Below are positions 36,524 to 48,857 of a stretch of 64,000 bases of DNA, piece after piece. Origin of the DNA: Limanda limanda. Taxonomy: Eukaryota; Chordata; Actinopteri; Pleuronectiformes; Pleuronectidae. A program made the position numbers and the translations under genes. The first letter of the stretch is position 1; the number at the start of each line of letters is the position of its first letter. Under the pieces are notes generated by a model, which had not been told where the DNA came from, did not search any database, and saw nothing but the letters and a program-made list of their open reading frames with translations. The stretch is from NCBI RefSeq assembly GCF_963576545.1, contig NC_083636.1:1-64000 (forward strand), in the 5' to 3' direction.

Positions 36524-39500
36524 TCAATTTGGGTTTCCCGAATCTTCAACTGCACAGGAGTTGATGACTGGGGTTTCAGGCATGTCTTCAACTGGGGTCT
36601 CTGGAATCTCCTCCTCTCCTCCTGGTGGAAGAGGAGTCTCTTCCAGCTGAACTTCCATAATCGCCCACCAGTCTACTTCCTCTTCAAACGGGGTCTCTGG
36701 CATCTCCTCCTCTCCTCCTCCCTCTTCAACCGGGGTTTCTGGAATCTCCTCCTCCACTCCTCTGGGTGGAAGAGGAGTCTCTTCAACCAGGGTTTTCACA
36801 ATCTGCCCCCTTCCTACTTCCTCTTCAACCAGGGTTTCTGGAATTTCCTCCCCCCCTCCTCCTGTTGGAAGAGGAGTCTCTTCAACCTGAGCTTCCAGAA
36901 TCTCCCCCCTTCCTACTTCCTCTTCAAACAGGGTCTCTGGCATCTCCTCCTCTCCTCCTCTCTCTTCAACCGGGGTTTCTGGAATCTCCTCCTCCACTCC
37001 TCTGGGTGGAAGAGGAGTCTCTTCATCCAGGGTTTTCACAATCTGCCCCCTTCCTACTTCCTCTTCAACCAGGGTTTCTGGAATTTCCTCCCCCCCTCCT
37101 CTGGGTGGAAGAGGAGTCTCTTCAACCAGGGCTTCCAGAATCTCTCCCCTTCCTACTCCCTCTTCAACTGGGGTTTCCAGAATCTCCTCTCTTCCTCCTA
37201 GGGGTGGAAGACGACTCTTCTTAAAAGTTGATTTCAACTTTTGTGCTTTTCCTCCTTCCTCCAACCTTCTGAATTTTGCCTTTCTTTTGTATAAATAGAA
37301 GTTTTCAAAAGATCTCTTCATCCGTTCCACCCTCACAAAACACTTGGAAGGTGAAACTACCACGAGATGTGACATCCTTTTTTGGACTGAAGAGTCAGTT
37401 GAAAAGTCCAACTTCTTCATGGACTTTTGACTTGAAGGAGCTGGAAAAGATGGGGGCTCATCCTCTGGGGGCTCATCATCTGATGATTCGTCCTTAGGTT
37501 CAGAAATCCCATGAAGCCTCTTGTTTCTTCTATTCATCAATGTCAACTTCTCGTCAGAGGACAATGATGAGCTTGACTCAGGTCCGTCATCAAAGATGAC
37601 TTCCTCATCATCTGAGCTTGTCTCCGGTGTATCCTCAGATTTGTCATCTGGTAAGGATGAGGAGTCATCAGTGTCATTGTTAACTTGCGAGGATTTAGCA
37701 AAAGCCTCCTTGAGGGCTTTCATCCTCAGTTTTCTGGTTTGGTATGCCATTTCTTTGTCTGGCAGAGCTACATAGAATTTTTCTGCTGTAGTGGGGTCAT
37801 GGCACATCGCATGAGCCACCTCCTTCCTCTCCTTCTCAGTGAGGTGATTCTTGGCCTGTGAACCCAAATGAAGAAATATGTGTAACATAATCTGAAAGTC
37901 TTCCAAATTCCCACCTACGACATACAGATTCAGATCAAACAGATGGAAATCTGGAACTTATTGATGAAAATTGTGAAATACTTGGCTATACTTCAGGCAC
38001 TCCTAACACATATCACTTTCCTGAGTACCTACCTGCGTAGAGACACTGCTCCGGATCTGGCCAAAGTTGACTGGCCCCGTCAGTCCAGCATTCACCCAAG
38101 CCATATGGAGGAAGAGTGACGGCTTCACGATATACCTGCCTAATATTGTGTGGAAAACATATTTGTTGTCCTCCGCACCAAGGCAGCAGTTACCGAAGGC
38201 AACTTTTTTCAGCCACTCAAATTCCATCTTGTTTAGGCACACCGCAGCTTGCCCGAATGAGCTCATAGTTTTGTGGTCATCCACCTAGGGAAAACATGCA
38301 GAAAATTAGCTTATTTCTGTGGATAGGTAGACTTAAACTGAAATAGAAAAATACTAATAAAACTTTTGCTATTTCTTCCAACAAATAGTTTAAATACTTA
38401 CCATAACCCTATACTTCTTTCCACCACCCCAGCAGTCTGCTGACATCACCTGATCATGGGTCATGTTGGTAAAGACGACGGCGCGATGTCCCGTAAGGAT
38501 GCTCAGATAGCCCATGAGGTAGCCCATGAGATGACAATGGTCCTTACCATAATTTCCATCAGCAGGTAAGAATTCTACAATAAATAACACAGATACATTT
38601 AGTTTAGTCAAGTCAGGTTTATGTCAATTCTCCTCTCTCCATCTCCAAATCTCCTGTCATGAGTAAATATGTACTGAATTGTACTTACGAAGCAACTCAG
38701 GAATTTTCTTTTTAGCGATCTTCATAAATGTCACTTCCTTTGTCGCCTCAAGCAGTTGAACTGTGAAAAGAGTGTCACATATACCACTCATTTCTGAGGT
38801 TCCAAATCCCTATTTTTTAGATGACAGAATATACACACAACAATAACACAATAAAGAAAGCAAACATTACCTGTCTTCTTTTTCATCACCTTCTGACGGT
38901 GGACAACCACGTGCTTGTGCACATTCATCTGAAGCATCTTAAGCTCATAGAGGAGTTTGTCGAAGTCAGAAGATCTGACTTTGCTGACCGCCTGGAATGA
39001 GCACTTCATGTGCCTGATGAACAGGGTGACATTTGTCATCATGTTTCTTACAGTAGTTGGGAGGTAACCCTTTTCGGTGAGGTATAGTGGCCACCTACAA
39101 AAAAAGGTAGGTACAAGTAATGAAATCTCACCTCTAGTTCCCACCACCTGATTCCAAATCCAAATTCCAATTTTTCATCTACTAAAAAACATCACATTAT
39201 AATTTCAAATTCATAACAATAAATGTATATATATATATCGAGAGAGAGAGAGAGAGTGAGAGAGAGAGAGAGAGATTTTATCTCTATTTATTCTAACCAA
39301 AAAACACACTTACATGCGCAATTTGTCAATCTGGAGAAGGAACTTCATATCCATTGAGACCATTTTTGGAGGTAGCCCAGTAGCCATATGGAGACAAAAA
39401 CGGAGTGCATGACTCGCTGCCTGCCTGGCATTATCCTTATCTTTCATTCCTGTCCGTGAACCCAGTCGAAACTTCCTGTAGTCATCAATGATCTTATCTG

Positions 39501-41131
39501 TCATGAAACAAACAGAAAATGTTTGTGGAATAAAAAATGTATAAATATATTTTATTTTATTTACCAAATTTAAAAAAAACATCATCTATTACATTACATA
39601 GCAACGTGGAAGCCATATATTTCAAATTCTAATCTATGGCTTCCACATTGCTGTGTAATTCAATAGATGTTGTTTTTTTATAGATGTAACCATGAAAATT
39701 GTAGACGAGAAAAGGGAAACAGGAAATGAAAACTCACGAAATAAATGTTCTGACTTGTTCAACTTTGTCACATGTTCATATTTTTGGGCTGAGGTAGTTA
39801 GTTTTGACGGTATGCCTCTGGGTGTCTTGGGTGTAGAGGGCGCCGAGGGTTGGGCTCTCACAAGTCTGTTTACCCTATTTTCAAGCTCCTGCAATCTCAC
39901 TGCAACGTTTTCACATTTGCAGTTGCATATGCGTTGATTCGGAAGTGGACTTGTAATATCGGTGTTACAAGACTGACTGGAGTTATCTTGGTTCTGCATA
40001 ACAGGTGAGGAAGGCAGAGGATGGCTATGACCAAGCCCACTGGAGGAGGTTGTATGGACACCGGAGGAGGATGTGGGGACATCGGAGGAGGATGTGGGGA
40101 CATCAGAGGAGGATGTGTGGACACTGTTGGGGGATGTGTGGACACTGGAGCAGGGTATTTGGCCAGCGGAGGAGGTTTTCTGGCCACCAGGGCTGAGATG
40201 TGGATTTTTTTGGGGGGTAGATGATAAAACAGGAAGACCAATTTCAGGTTGACCATGCACTGAATCTGGACTCAGGGCCAGGTTGAGCGGCTGCCCTTCC
40301 TCGAGGGGCATATCGTCTTCCAAAATGGACATTCTCTCATAAATTTCGTCTGTAATGAATTGGAAAAGGCATGTCAAGGACCTGTTTACTGTACATTCAA
40401 CCTTTCACAAACACATTAATACATGATAGTGTAAAATTACCATTAGAGTTATCATGCATGTCCAAACATGATACCATCGGACTTTGAGGGTCAGTAAGGC
40501 GGAGAGCAGCAAACTCCTTTCTAATGCACGTCCTCTTGGCATCCTTTAGCAGAGGCTCTCTTTCCTATTAATATAAAGTGACATATTTTGACACAAAAAT
40601 AATTCTTATCGTGACTAAAGATTACATTTGCAAGAATTATTGTGCATTTGCACTTACCTCTGGATTTAAGAAATGTGTGTCCTGCAGATGCTTGTCCAGG
40701 CGTACGAATGAACCCCTGTCACACACAGGGCAGTCTAAGCGTTCCGTTGTCCTAGAATAGGGAATATTGAATAAATGGGGAAGAAATATGGACAAGAAAA
40801 ATATTTGTTTTCATATGAATATATGTTCTGTATGTTCTTACCTAGCATTCCCAAATTTCATCAACAGACGAAATTCCTCTTTATTAGGAACTGTGTGGGA
40901 AACATTCAGGTGCTGCTTTAAATTATTGTAGCTCCTGAAACACAACCCACACAATTTTGTGGCCTGTAGATGAAAAGGAAAAAAATGTTAAAAAGAAAAA
41001 AAAAGAATGACTTCCTGTTTCCAGTAGGTGGCGCTGTGACATAAGCATTTGAACAGGTTAGGATAATGCATGATGAAGTTTCAACACACTGCGTCTGAAA
41101 AAAGCAAGACATTACAGAGCACACTTACCAT
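36524..41131 (-). CDS. Zinc-finger, Crypton-type tyrosine recombinase protein, 11 exons
   Basis: Exons (minus strand): 41131-41129 (ATG only, then GTAAGT), 40963-40842, 40751-40658, 40564-40441, 40349-39738, 39497-39314, 39094-38871, 38760-38689, 38574-38402, 38284-38033, 37855-36524. All junctions are GT-AG. The total is 3,192 nt, an unbroken 1,063-aa frame. Exon 2 has a C2H2 finger (CGLC...HLNVSH) and exon 3 a second (CPVC...HLQDTH). Exon 5 is Ser/Pro-rich. The C-terminal core carries the tyrosine recombinase signature of fish Crypton-like proteins: R509 (TGHRAVVF), K541 (DHKT), R614 (GQIRSS), H639 and nucleophile Y648 (MCHDPTTAEKFY). The position 3 before R614 is G, so the first His of HxxR is absent. 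After it come a Ser/Asp/Glu-rich stretch, a basic patch and a Glu/Pro repeat tail (240-bp DNA period, 36742 and 36982). It would cut and rejoin DNA through a covalent tyrosine intermediate. It may be an active transposon gene or a domesticated one. Confidence 0.8.
39226..39275. repeat. AT and GA microsatellite in an intron
   Basis: TATATATATATC is followed by a run of GA dinucleotides, in the intron between exons 6 and 7 of the minus-strand recombinase gene. Confidence 0.9.
39583..39669. repeat. Imperfect palindrome in an intron
   Basis: Arms of about 38 bp begin CATCTATT and end AATAGATG, with about six mismatches and an 11-nt loop. They include GTGGAAGCCATA and its complement TATGGCTTCCAC. 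The arms resemble the other ATAGATG/GGAAG palindromes in the block and could be a degenerate MITE-like insertion. Confidence 0.7.
41021..41035 (+). promoter_or_regulatory. CTCF-like binding motif
   Basis: CCAGTAGGTGGCGCT matches the CTCF core well, on the + strand. It lies in intron 1 of the minus-strand recombinase gene, about 95 bp from the exon 1 ATG, and is preceded by an ETS-like ACTTCCTG. Confidence 0.45.
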
Positions 41132-42058
41132 GCTGCTACTGCTGCTGTTGCTCCTCCACTTCCAAGTTTCATCTAAATGGCATGAATTATAATTTGGAAG
41201 TTAAAATCGAAAAACTTCCATGTTTCCATATATGTCATTTTACCTAAACCTAACCCTAACCATATGCTGACCATGTGATATAAATCAACTTTTCAAACAA
41301 TCAAAAGTGCATGAGAAAACAACACCTAAGGTGATATTAATATGTTACACACTGAAATAGAGCAAAATCAGTCAGGTATTAGCACTTTGTGTCTAACAAA
41401 AATCAAGAAATTACAGAGCAAACTTACCAAGCTGCTAATGCTACCAATGCTACTCTTGTGTTACTTCCTGTGGGGAAAGGAAGTGCAAGTTTTCATCTAC
41501 GAAATTTGGAATTACGATGGACAAATTCCATATTTACATATATGTCATTTTAACCGACCATGTGCTCACATGTGATATAAATCAACTTTTCAAAAAATCA
41601 AAAGGGCATGAGAAAACAACACCTAAGGTGATATTGATATGCTACACACTGAAATAGAGCAAAAGCAGTCAGGTATCAGCACTTTGTGTCTAACAAAAAT
41701 CAAGAAATTACAGAGCAAACTTACCAAGCTGCTAATGCTGCCATGCTATTCCTGCTAATGCTGCCATGCTATTCCTGTGGGGAAAGGAAGTGCAAGTTTT
41801 CATCTACGAAATTTGGAATTACGATGGACAAATTCCATATTTACATATATGTCATTTTAACCGACCATGTGCTCACCATGTGATATAAATCAACTTTTCA
41901 AACAATCAAAAGTGCATGAGAAAACAACACCTAAGGTGATATTAATATGTTACACACTGAAATAGAGCAAAATCAGTCAGGTATCAGCACTTTGTGTCTA
42001 ACAAAAATCAAGAAATTACAGAGCAAACTTACCTAGCTGCTAATGCTGCCATGCTGAC
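41100..42058 (-). repeat. ~300-bp tandem repeats of the recombinase promoter/first-exon region
   Basis: GTGATATAAATCAACTTTTC recurs at 41275, 41572 and 41880, and the exon 1 donor block (minus strand, CAGC..G|GTAAGT) at about 41130, 41430, 41730 and 42035. Only the innermost copy has ATG before the donor; the others read TTG or lack it. The extra copies therefore look like duplicated promoters or first exons without a start codon. The last copy is fused directly to the 883-bp array. Confidence 0.8.
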
Positions 42059-42060
42059 CC

Positions 42061-45000
42061 TAGCTCTGCACAGGAAGGAACCACAGCTATGATTCCAACA
42101 CTGGGCCAATCAGGTCGATGAGACCTTTCCGTCCCTGCCTGGATCAAGGCTCTAAGATGAAGTATGGCCGAGTTGGCCCCATTCACCTTGTTTGGCAAGA
42201 GGGAGTCAGGGTGTATGAGTGTTCATGGGCTCTGAGAGTCTGGGGCCTTGTTGGAACTTTTGACCAAAACAATAACTTACAGGGCTGATTCTCACATATG
42301 TCATAGAGCTCTTCGAGAGCTTTCGGGAACAACTGGGCCTGTGTCCGAAAGCCTCTCGGTTGAGGATTTTAGGCAATTTAGCTTCCAGGTCGAGAGGTCG
42401 TCTACAAACGAGGCCTAGTCGAGTGACATTTCGGGGCTCTACTCGACCATATGACCACTTAGAGACTAGCAACCACTGTTACCTAAAAGCCATTATCCTC
42501 ATGAAGTAGTGAGTCAAATATGATGGATGTAAACCGACAGGAAGTGCTGCAAAATTGATGGTGAACTTCAGGAGGTCGCCTCATTGGCATAGATTAAAAT
42601 GTGGAGGAGTGAAAATTTCCCGCCTCCACATTTCCATCTATTCAGAGCAATCATAGATGAAAATATGGAAGTAGAGTTCTGTCAGCATCAATGCTACATG
42701 AAGCAGGACATTCGGGGCATTGTCACATTCGTCTCGTCGAGGCCTTTCAGAAAGTCCAGGTTCCCTTCTTATATCTCTCTCCATTAAAGACCTTGCTCCA
42801 GAAGAGTGCCACCTATGTGGCATTCACATATGTGATAGAGCACTCTGAGAGCTTTCCAAACATGTCTCTTTCTTACCCTTGACAGCTTCCATTGAGAAGA
42901 TATAGGACTTTAGCAAACAGAAAAAATTAACTTTGCTGCCCCCTAGCTCTGCACAGGAAGGAGCCACAGCTATGATTCCAACACTGGGCCAATCAGGTCG
43001 ATGAGACATTTCCGTCCCTGCCTGGATCAAGGCTCTAAGATGAAGTATGGCCGAGTTGGCCCCATTCACCTTGTTTGGCAAGAGGGAGTCAGGGTGTATG
43101 AGTGTTCATGGGCTCTGAGAGTCTGGGGCCTTGTTGGAACTTTTGACCAAAACAATAACTTACAGGGCTTATTCTCACATATGTCATAGAGCTCTTCAAG
43201 AGCTTTCGGGAACAACTGGGCCTGTGTCCGAAAGCCTCTCGGTTGAGGAGTTAAGGCAATTTAGCTTCCAGGTCAAGAGGTCGTCTACAAACGAGGCCTA
43301 TTCGAGTGACATTTCGGGGCTCTACTCGACCATATGACCACATAGAGACTAGCAACCACTGTTAGCTAAAAGCCAGCATCCCCATGAAGTAGTGAGTCAA
43401 ATATGATGGATGTAAACCGACAGGAAGTGCTGCAAAATTGATGGTGAACTTCAGGAGGTCGCCTCATTTGCATAGATTAAAACGTGGATGTGGGAAATTT
43501 TCCCTCCTCCACGTTTCCATCTATTCAGAGCAATCATAGATGAAAATATGGAAGTAGAGTTCTGTAAGCATCAATGCTACATGAAGCAGGACATTCGGGG
43601 CATTGTCACATTCGTCTCGTCGAGGCCTTTCAGAATGTCCAGGTCCCCTTCATATATCTCTCTCCATTAAAGACCTTGCTCCAGAAGAGTGCCACCTATG
43701 TGGCATTCACATATGTGATAGAGCACTCTGAGACCTTTCCAAACATGTCTCTTTCTCACCCTTGACAGCTTCCATTGAGAAGATATAGGACTTTAGCAAA
43801 CAGAAAAAATTAACTTTGCTGCCCCCTAGCTCTGCACAGGAAGGAGCCACAGCTATGATTCCAACACTGGGCCAATCAGGTCGATGAAACCTTTCCGTCC
43901 CTGCCTGGAGCAAGGCTCTAAGATGAAGTATGGCCGAGTTGGCCCCATTCACCTTGTTTGGCAAGAGGGAGTCAGGGTGTATGAGTGTTCATGGGCTCTG
44001 AGAGTCTGGGGCCTTGTTGGAACTTTCGACCAAAACAATAACTTACAGGGCTGATTCTCACATATGTCCTAGAGCTCTTGGAGAGCTTTCGGGAACAACT
44101 GGGCCTGTGTCCGAAAGCCTCTCGGTTGAGGAGTTAAGGCAATTTAGCTTCCAGGTCAAGAGGTCGTCTACAAACGAGGCCTATTCGAGTGACATTTCGG
44201 GGCTCTACTCGACCATATGACCACTTAGAGACTAGCAACCACTGTTAGCTAAAAGCCATTATCCTCATGAAGTAGTGAGTCAAATATGATGGATGTAAAC
44301 CGACAGGAAGTGCTGCAAAATTGATGGTGAACTTCAGGAGGTCGCCTCATTTGCATAGATTAAAACGTGGATGTGGGAAATTTTCCCTCCTCCACGTTTC
44401 CATCTATTCAGAGCAATCATAGATGAAAATATGGAAGTAGAGTTCTGTAAGCATCAATGCTACATGAAGCAGGACATTCGGGGCATTGTCACATTCGTCT
44501 CGTCGAGTCCTTTCAGAATATCCAGGTCCCCTTCATATATCTCTCTCCATTAAAGACCTTGCTCCAGAAGAGTGCCACCTATGTGGCATTCACATATGTG
44601 ATAGAGCACTCTGAGACCTTTCCAAACATGTCTCTTTCTCACCCTTGACAGCTTCCATTGAGAAGATATAGGACTTTAGCAAACAGAAAAAAATAACTTT
44701 TGCTGCCCCCTAGCTCTGCACAGGAAGGAGCCACAGCTATGATTCCAACACTGGGCCAATCAGGTCGATGAAACCTTTCCGTCCCTGCCTGGATCAAGGC
44801 TCTAAGATGAAGTATGGCCGAGTTTGCCCCATTCACCTTGTTTGGCAAGAGGGAGTCAGGGTGTATGAGTGTTCATGGGCTCTGAGAGTCTGGGGCCTTG
44901 TTGGAACTTTCGACCAAAACAATAACTTACAGGGCTGATTCTCACATATGTCATAGAGCTCTTCAAGAGCTTTCGGGAACAACTGGGCCTGTGTCCGAAA

Positions 45001-47305
45001 GCCTCTCGGTTGAGTAGTTAAGGCAATTTAGCTTCCAGGTCAAGAGGTCGTCTACAAACGAGGCCGAGTCAAGTGACATTTCGGGGCTCTACTCGACCAT
45101 ATGACCACTTAGAGACTAGCAACCACTGTTACCTAAAAGCCAGCATCCCCATGAAGTAGTGAGTCAAATATGATGGATGTAAACTGACAGGAAGTGCTGC
45201 AAAATTGATGGTGAACTTCAGGAGGACGCCTCATTTGCATAGATTCAAACGTGGATGCGGGAAATTTTCCCTCCTCCACGTTTCCATCTATTCAGAGCAA
45301 TCATAGATGAAAATATGGAAGTAGAGTTCTGTAAGCATCAATGCTACATGAAGCAGGACATTCGGGGCATTGTCACATTCGTCTCGTCGAGGCCTTTCAG
45401 AATATCCAGGTCCCCTTCTTATATCTCTCTCCATTAAAGACCTTGCTCCAGAAGAGTGCCACCTATGTGGTATTCACATATGTGATAGAGCACTCTGAGA
45501 CCTTTCCAAACATGTCTCTTTCTCACCCTTGACAGCTTCCATTGAGAAGATATAGGACTTTAGCAAACAGAAAAAATTAACTTTGCTGCCCCCTAGCTCT
45601 GCACAGGAAGGAGCCACAGCTATGATTCCAACACTGGGCCAATCAGGTCGATGAAACCTTTCCGTCCCTGCCTGGAGCAAGGCTCTAAGATGAAGTATGG
45701 CCGAGTTGGCCCCATTCACCTTGTTTGGCAAGAGGGAGTCAGGGTGTATGAGTGTTCATGGGCTCTGAGAGTCTGGGGCCTTGTTGGAACTTTCGACCAA
45801 AACAATAACTTACAGGGCTGATTCTCACATATGTCCTAGAGCTCTTGGAGAGCTTTCGGGAACAACTGGGCCTGTGTCCGAAAGCCTCTCGGTTGAGGAG
45901 TTAAGGCAATTTAGCTTCCAGGTCAAGAGGTCGTCTACAAACGAGGCCTATTCGAGTGACATTTCGGGGCTCTACTCGACCATATGACCACATAGAGACT
46001 AGCAACCACTGTTACCTAAAAGCCATTATCCTCATGAAGTAGTGAGTCAAATATGATGGATGTAAACCGACAGGAAGTGCTGCAAAATTGATGGTGAACT
46101 TCAGGAGGTCGCCTCATTTGCATAGATTAAAACGTGGATGTGGGAAATTTTCCCTCCTCCACGTTTCCATCTATTCAGAGCAATCATAGATGAAAATATG
46201 GAAGTAGAGTTCTGTAAGCATCAATGCTACATGAAGCAGGACATTCGGGGCATTGTCACATTCGTCTCGTCGAGGTCTTTCAGAATATCCAGGTCCCCTT
46301 CTTATATCTCTCTCCATTAAAGACCTTGCTCCAGAAGAGTGCCACCTATGTGGCATTCACATATGTGATAGAGCACTCTGAGACCTTTCCAAACATGTCT
46401 CTTTCTCACCCTTGACAGCTTCCATTGAGAAGATATAGGACTTTAGCAAACAGAAAAAAATAACTTTTGCTGCCCCCTAGCTCTGCACAGGAAGGAGCCA
46501 CAGCTATGATTCCAACACTGGGCCAATCAGGTCGATGAAACCTTTCCGTCCCTGCCTGGATCAAGGCTCTAAGATGAAGTATGGCCGAGTTGGCCCCATT
46601 CACCTTGTTTGGCAAGAGGGAGTCAGGGTGTATGAGTGTTCATGGGCTCTGAGAGTCTGGGGCCTTGTTGGAACTTTCGACCAAAACAATAACTTACAGG
46701 GCTGATTCTCACATATGTCATAGAGCTCTTCAAGAGCTTTCGGGAACAACTGGGCCTGTGTCCGTAAGCCTCTCGGTTGAGTAGTTAAGGCAATTTAGCT
46801 TCCAGGTCAAGAGGTCGTCTACAAACGAGGCCGAGTCAAGTGACATTTCGGGGCTCTACTCGACCATATGACCACTAAGAGACTAGCAACCACTGTTACC
46901 TAAAAGCCATTATCCTCATGAAGTAGTGAGTCAAATATGATTTATGTAAACCGAGAGGAAGTCCTGCAAAATTGATGGTGAACTTCAGGAGGTCGCCTCA
47001 TTGGCATAGATTAAAATGTGGAGGCGTGAAAATTCTCTGCCTCCACATTTCCATCTATTCAGAGCAATCATAGATGAAAATATGGAAGTAGAGTTCTGTA
47101 AGCATCAATGCTACATGAAGCAGGACATTCGGGGCATTGTCACATTCGTCTCGTCGAGGCCTTTCAGAATGTCCAGGTCCCCTTCTTATATCTCTCTCCA
47201 TTAAAGACCTTGTTCCAGAAGAGTGCCACCTATGTGGCATTCACATATGTGATAGAGCACTCTGAGACCTTTCCAAACATGTCATTTTCTCACCCCTGAC
47301 TGTTT
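42061..47305 (+). repeat. 883-bp tandem repeats (about six copies)
   Basis: TAGCTCTGCACAGGAAGG starts units at 42061, 42944, 43827 and then about every 883 bp. Internal anchors at 42691, 43574, 44457, 45341, 46224 and 47108 confirm 883-884 bp. Variants alternate: the CCTAGAGCTCTTGGAG form is in units two apart (1,767 bp), and so is the AAAAAATAACTTTTGC form, showing a dimeric higher-order repeat. Every unit has a TTCCATCTATTCAGAGCAATC hairpin pairing with ATAGATGAAAATATGGAAG. Open frames of 60-85 codons occur on both strands but are not supported as genes. Confidence 0.93.
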
Positions 47306-47342
47306 CCATCGAGGAGATAGAGCACTTCAATGAGTTAAGTTT

Positions 47343-48845
47343 CCCATCCCCCACCCCAATGCCAGAGGCCAAAAAGGATTTCAGGAGCTATTGACCAGGA
47401 GAGGATTTTTTGACCGTCGCCAATTGAGCTGATATTCAGATATGCGATAGCCCTTGCATAGACGCACAATGTGTGAAATTTTGGTGCTTCCTGTCGCTAA
47501 CCCTGAGAATAGAAAACAATAATTCCATCTTCCTGATTTGTACATTTTCACATTGAAATTTTACTCATCTTTACCAACATGCCATGTCGTTTGTGAACGA
47601 CCTATTTGATTTCTGTCCAGGGGTCTGTTGTCAACAACGAGAGGGCAGTCAGTGATGATAGTTGGAAGACTTTTGGAGCATGTTTTGTCCCAAATGTCGT
47701 CCCAGCTATATCTCGCCTCCACTGCCTTTGTAGATGGCCCAGAGTGCTCTGCATAGCTGATTTTCTCAATGTTCTCAGTGCTTTTGTTCCCATGATATAG
47801 GACTTAAAAAATGAGGAATTTTGGACCTTTTGCGCCCTCTAGTGTCAGTATTAAAAACTATTCAAGTTAGGGAGAGGTACACCAGGGACCTCCTTCCTAT
47901 GAGCTTTCTGAAAACTAATATTTCGTCGCCCTACGACTTAGTTAAAATTTGACCTTTGACCTTTTCAAAGGTGAAGGGTCATGGAGGAGCTTGGTGAGAA
48001 TGCTACAAAACTCACTTACTCCCACGGCTGTACTCGATTTGTAATTGAAATGACATAGCTCGGTGTTTGGGATGTCAAATTCTAAATTGTGCCCATCCCC
48101 CACCCCAATGCCAGAGGCCAAAAAGGATTTCAGGAGGTATTGACCAGGAGAGGATTTTTTGACCGTCGCCAATTGAGCTGATATTCAGATATGCGATAGT
48201 CCTTGCATAGACGCACAATGTGTGAAATTTTGGTGCTTCCTGTCGCTAACCCTGAGACTAGAAAACAATAATTCCATCTTCCTGATTTGTACATTTTCAC
48301 ATTGAAATTTTTCTCATCTTTACCAACATGCCATGTCGTTTGTGAACGACCTATTTGATTTCTGTCCAGGGGTCTGTTGTCAACAACGAGAGGGCAGTCA
48401 GTGATGGGAGTTGGAAGACTTTTGGAGCATGTTTTGTCCCAAATGTCGTCCCAGCTATATCTCGCCCCCACTGCCTTTGTAGATGGCCCAGAGTGCTCTG
48501 CAAAGCTGATTTTCTCAATGTTCTAAGTGCTTGTGTTCCCATGATATAGGACTTTAAAAATTAGGAATTTTGGACCTTTTGCGCCCTCTAGTGTCAGTAT
48601 TAAAAACTATTCAAGTTAGGGAGAGGTACACCTGAGACCTCCTTCCTCTGAGCTTTCTGAAAACGTGTATTTCGTCGCCCTACGACTTAGTTAAAATTTG
48701 ACCTTTGACCTTTTCAAAGGTGAAGGGTCAAGGAGGAGCTTGGTGAGAGTGCTACAAAACTCACTTATTCCCACGGCTGTACTCGATTTGTAGTTGAAAT
48801 GACATAGCTCGGTGTTTGGGATGTCAAATTCTAAATTGTGCCCAT
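47343..48845 (+). repeat. 749-bp tandem duplication (two copies)
   Basis: CCCATCCCCCACCCCAATGC begins near 47346 and again near 48091, and CCCATCCCCCACAC closes the second copy near 48841. Internal anchors are 749 bp apart (47606 and 48355). The copies differ by scattered substitutions. No gene is supported. Confidence 0.9.
47832..47845 (-). promoter_or_regulatory. CTCF-like motif in the 749-bp repeat
   Basis: On the minus strand this reads ACACTAGAGGGCGC, one base from the CTCF core. The second 749-bp copy has the same motif at 48581-48594. Confidence 0.4.
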
Positions 48846-48857
48846 CCCCCACACATA

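Noticed and set aside
36479..37224. Plus-strand ORFs rich in Leu/Pro/Ser
   Set aside because: They are antisense to the Glu/Pro repeat tail of the minus-strand recombinase gene.
40005..40224. Gly/Asp- and Arg-rich plus-strand ORFs
   Set aside because: They are antisense to the Ser/Pro repeats in exon 5 of the recombinase gene.
42940..42965. CTCF-like core (AGGGGGCAG, minus strand) in each 883-bp unit
   Set aside because: Only the G-rich half matches; the CCA half is missing.
42599..47299. 60-85 codon ORFs on both strands of the 883-bp units
   Set aside because: Short, present in several frames at once, no domain; they are by-products of tandem repetition.
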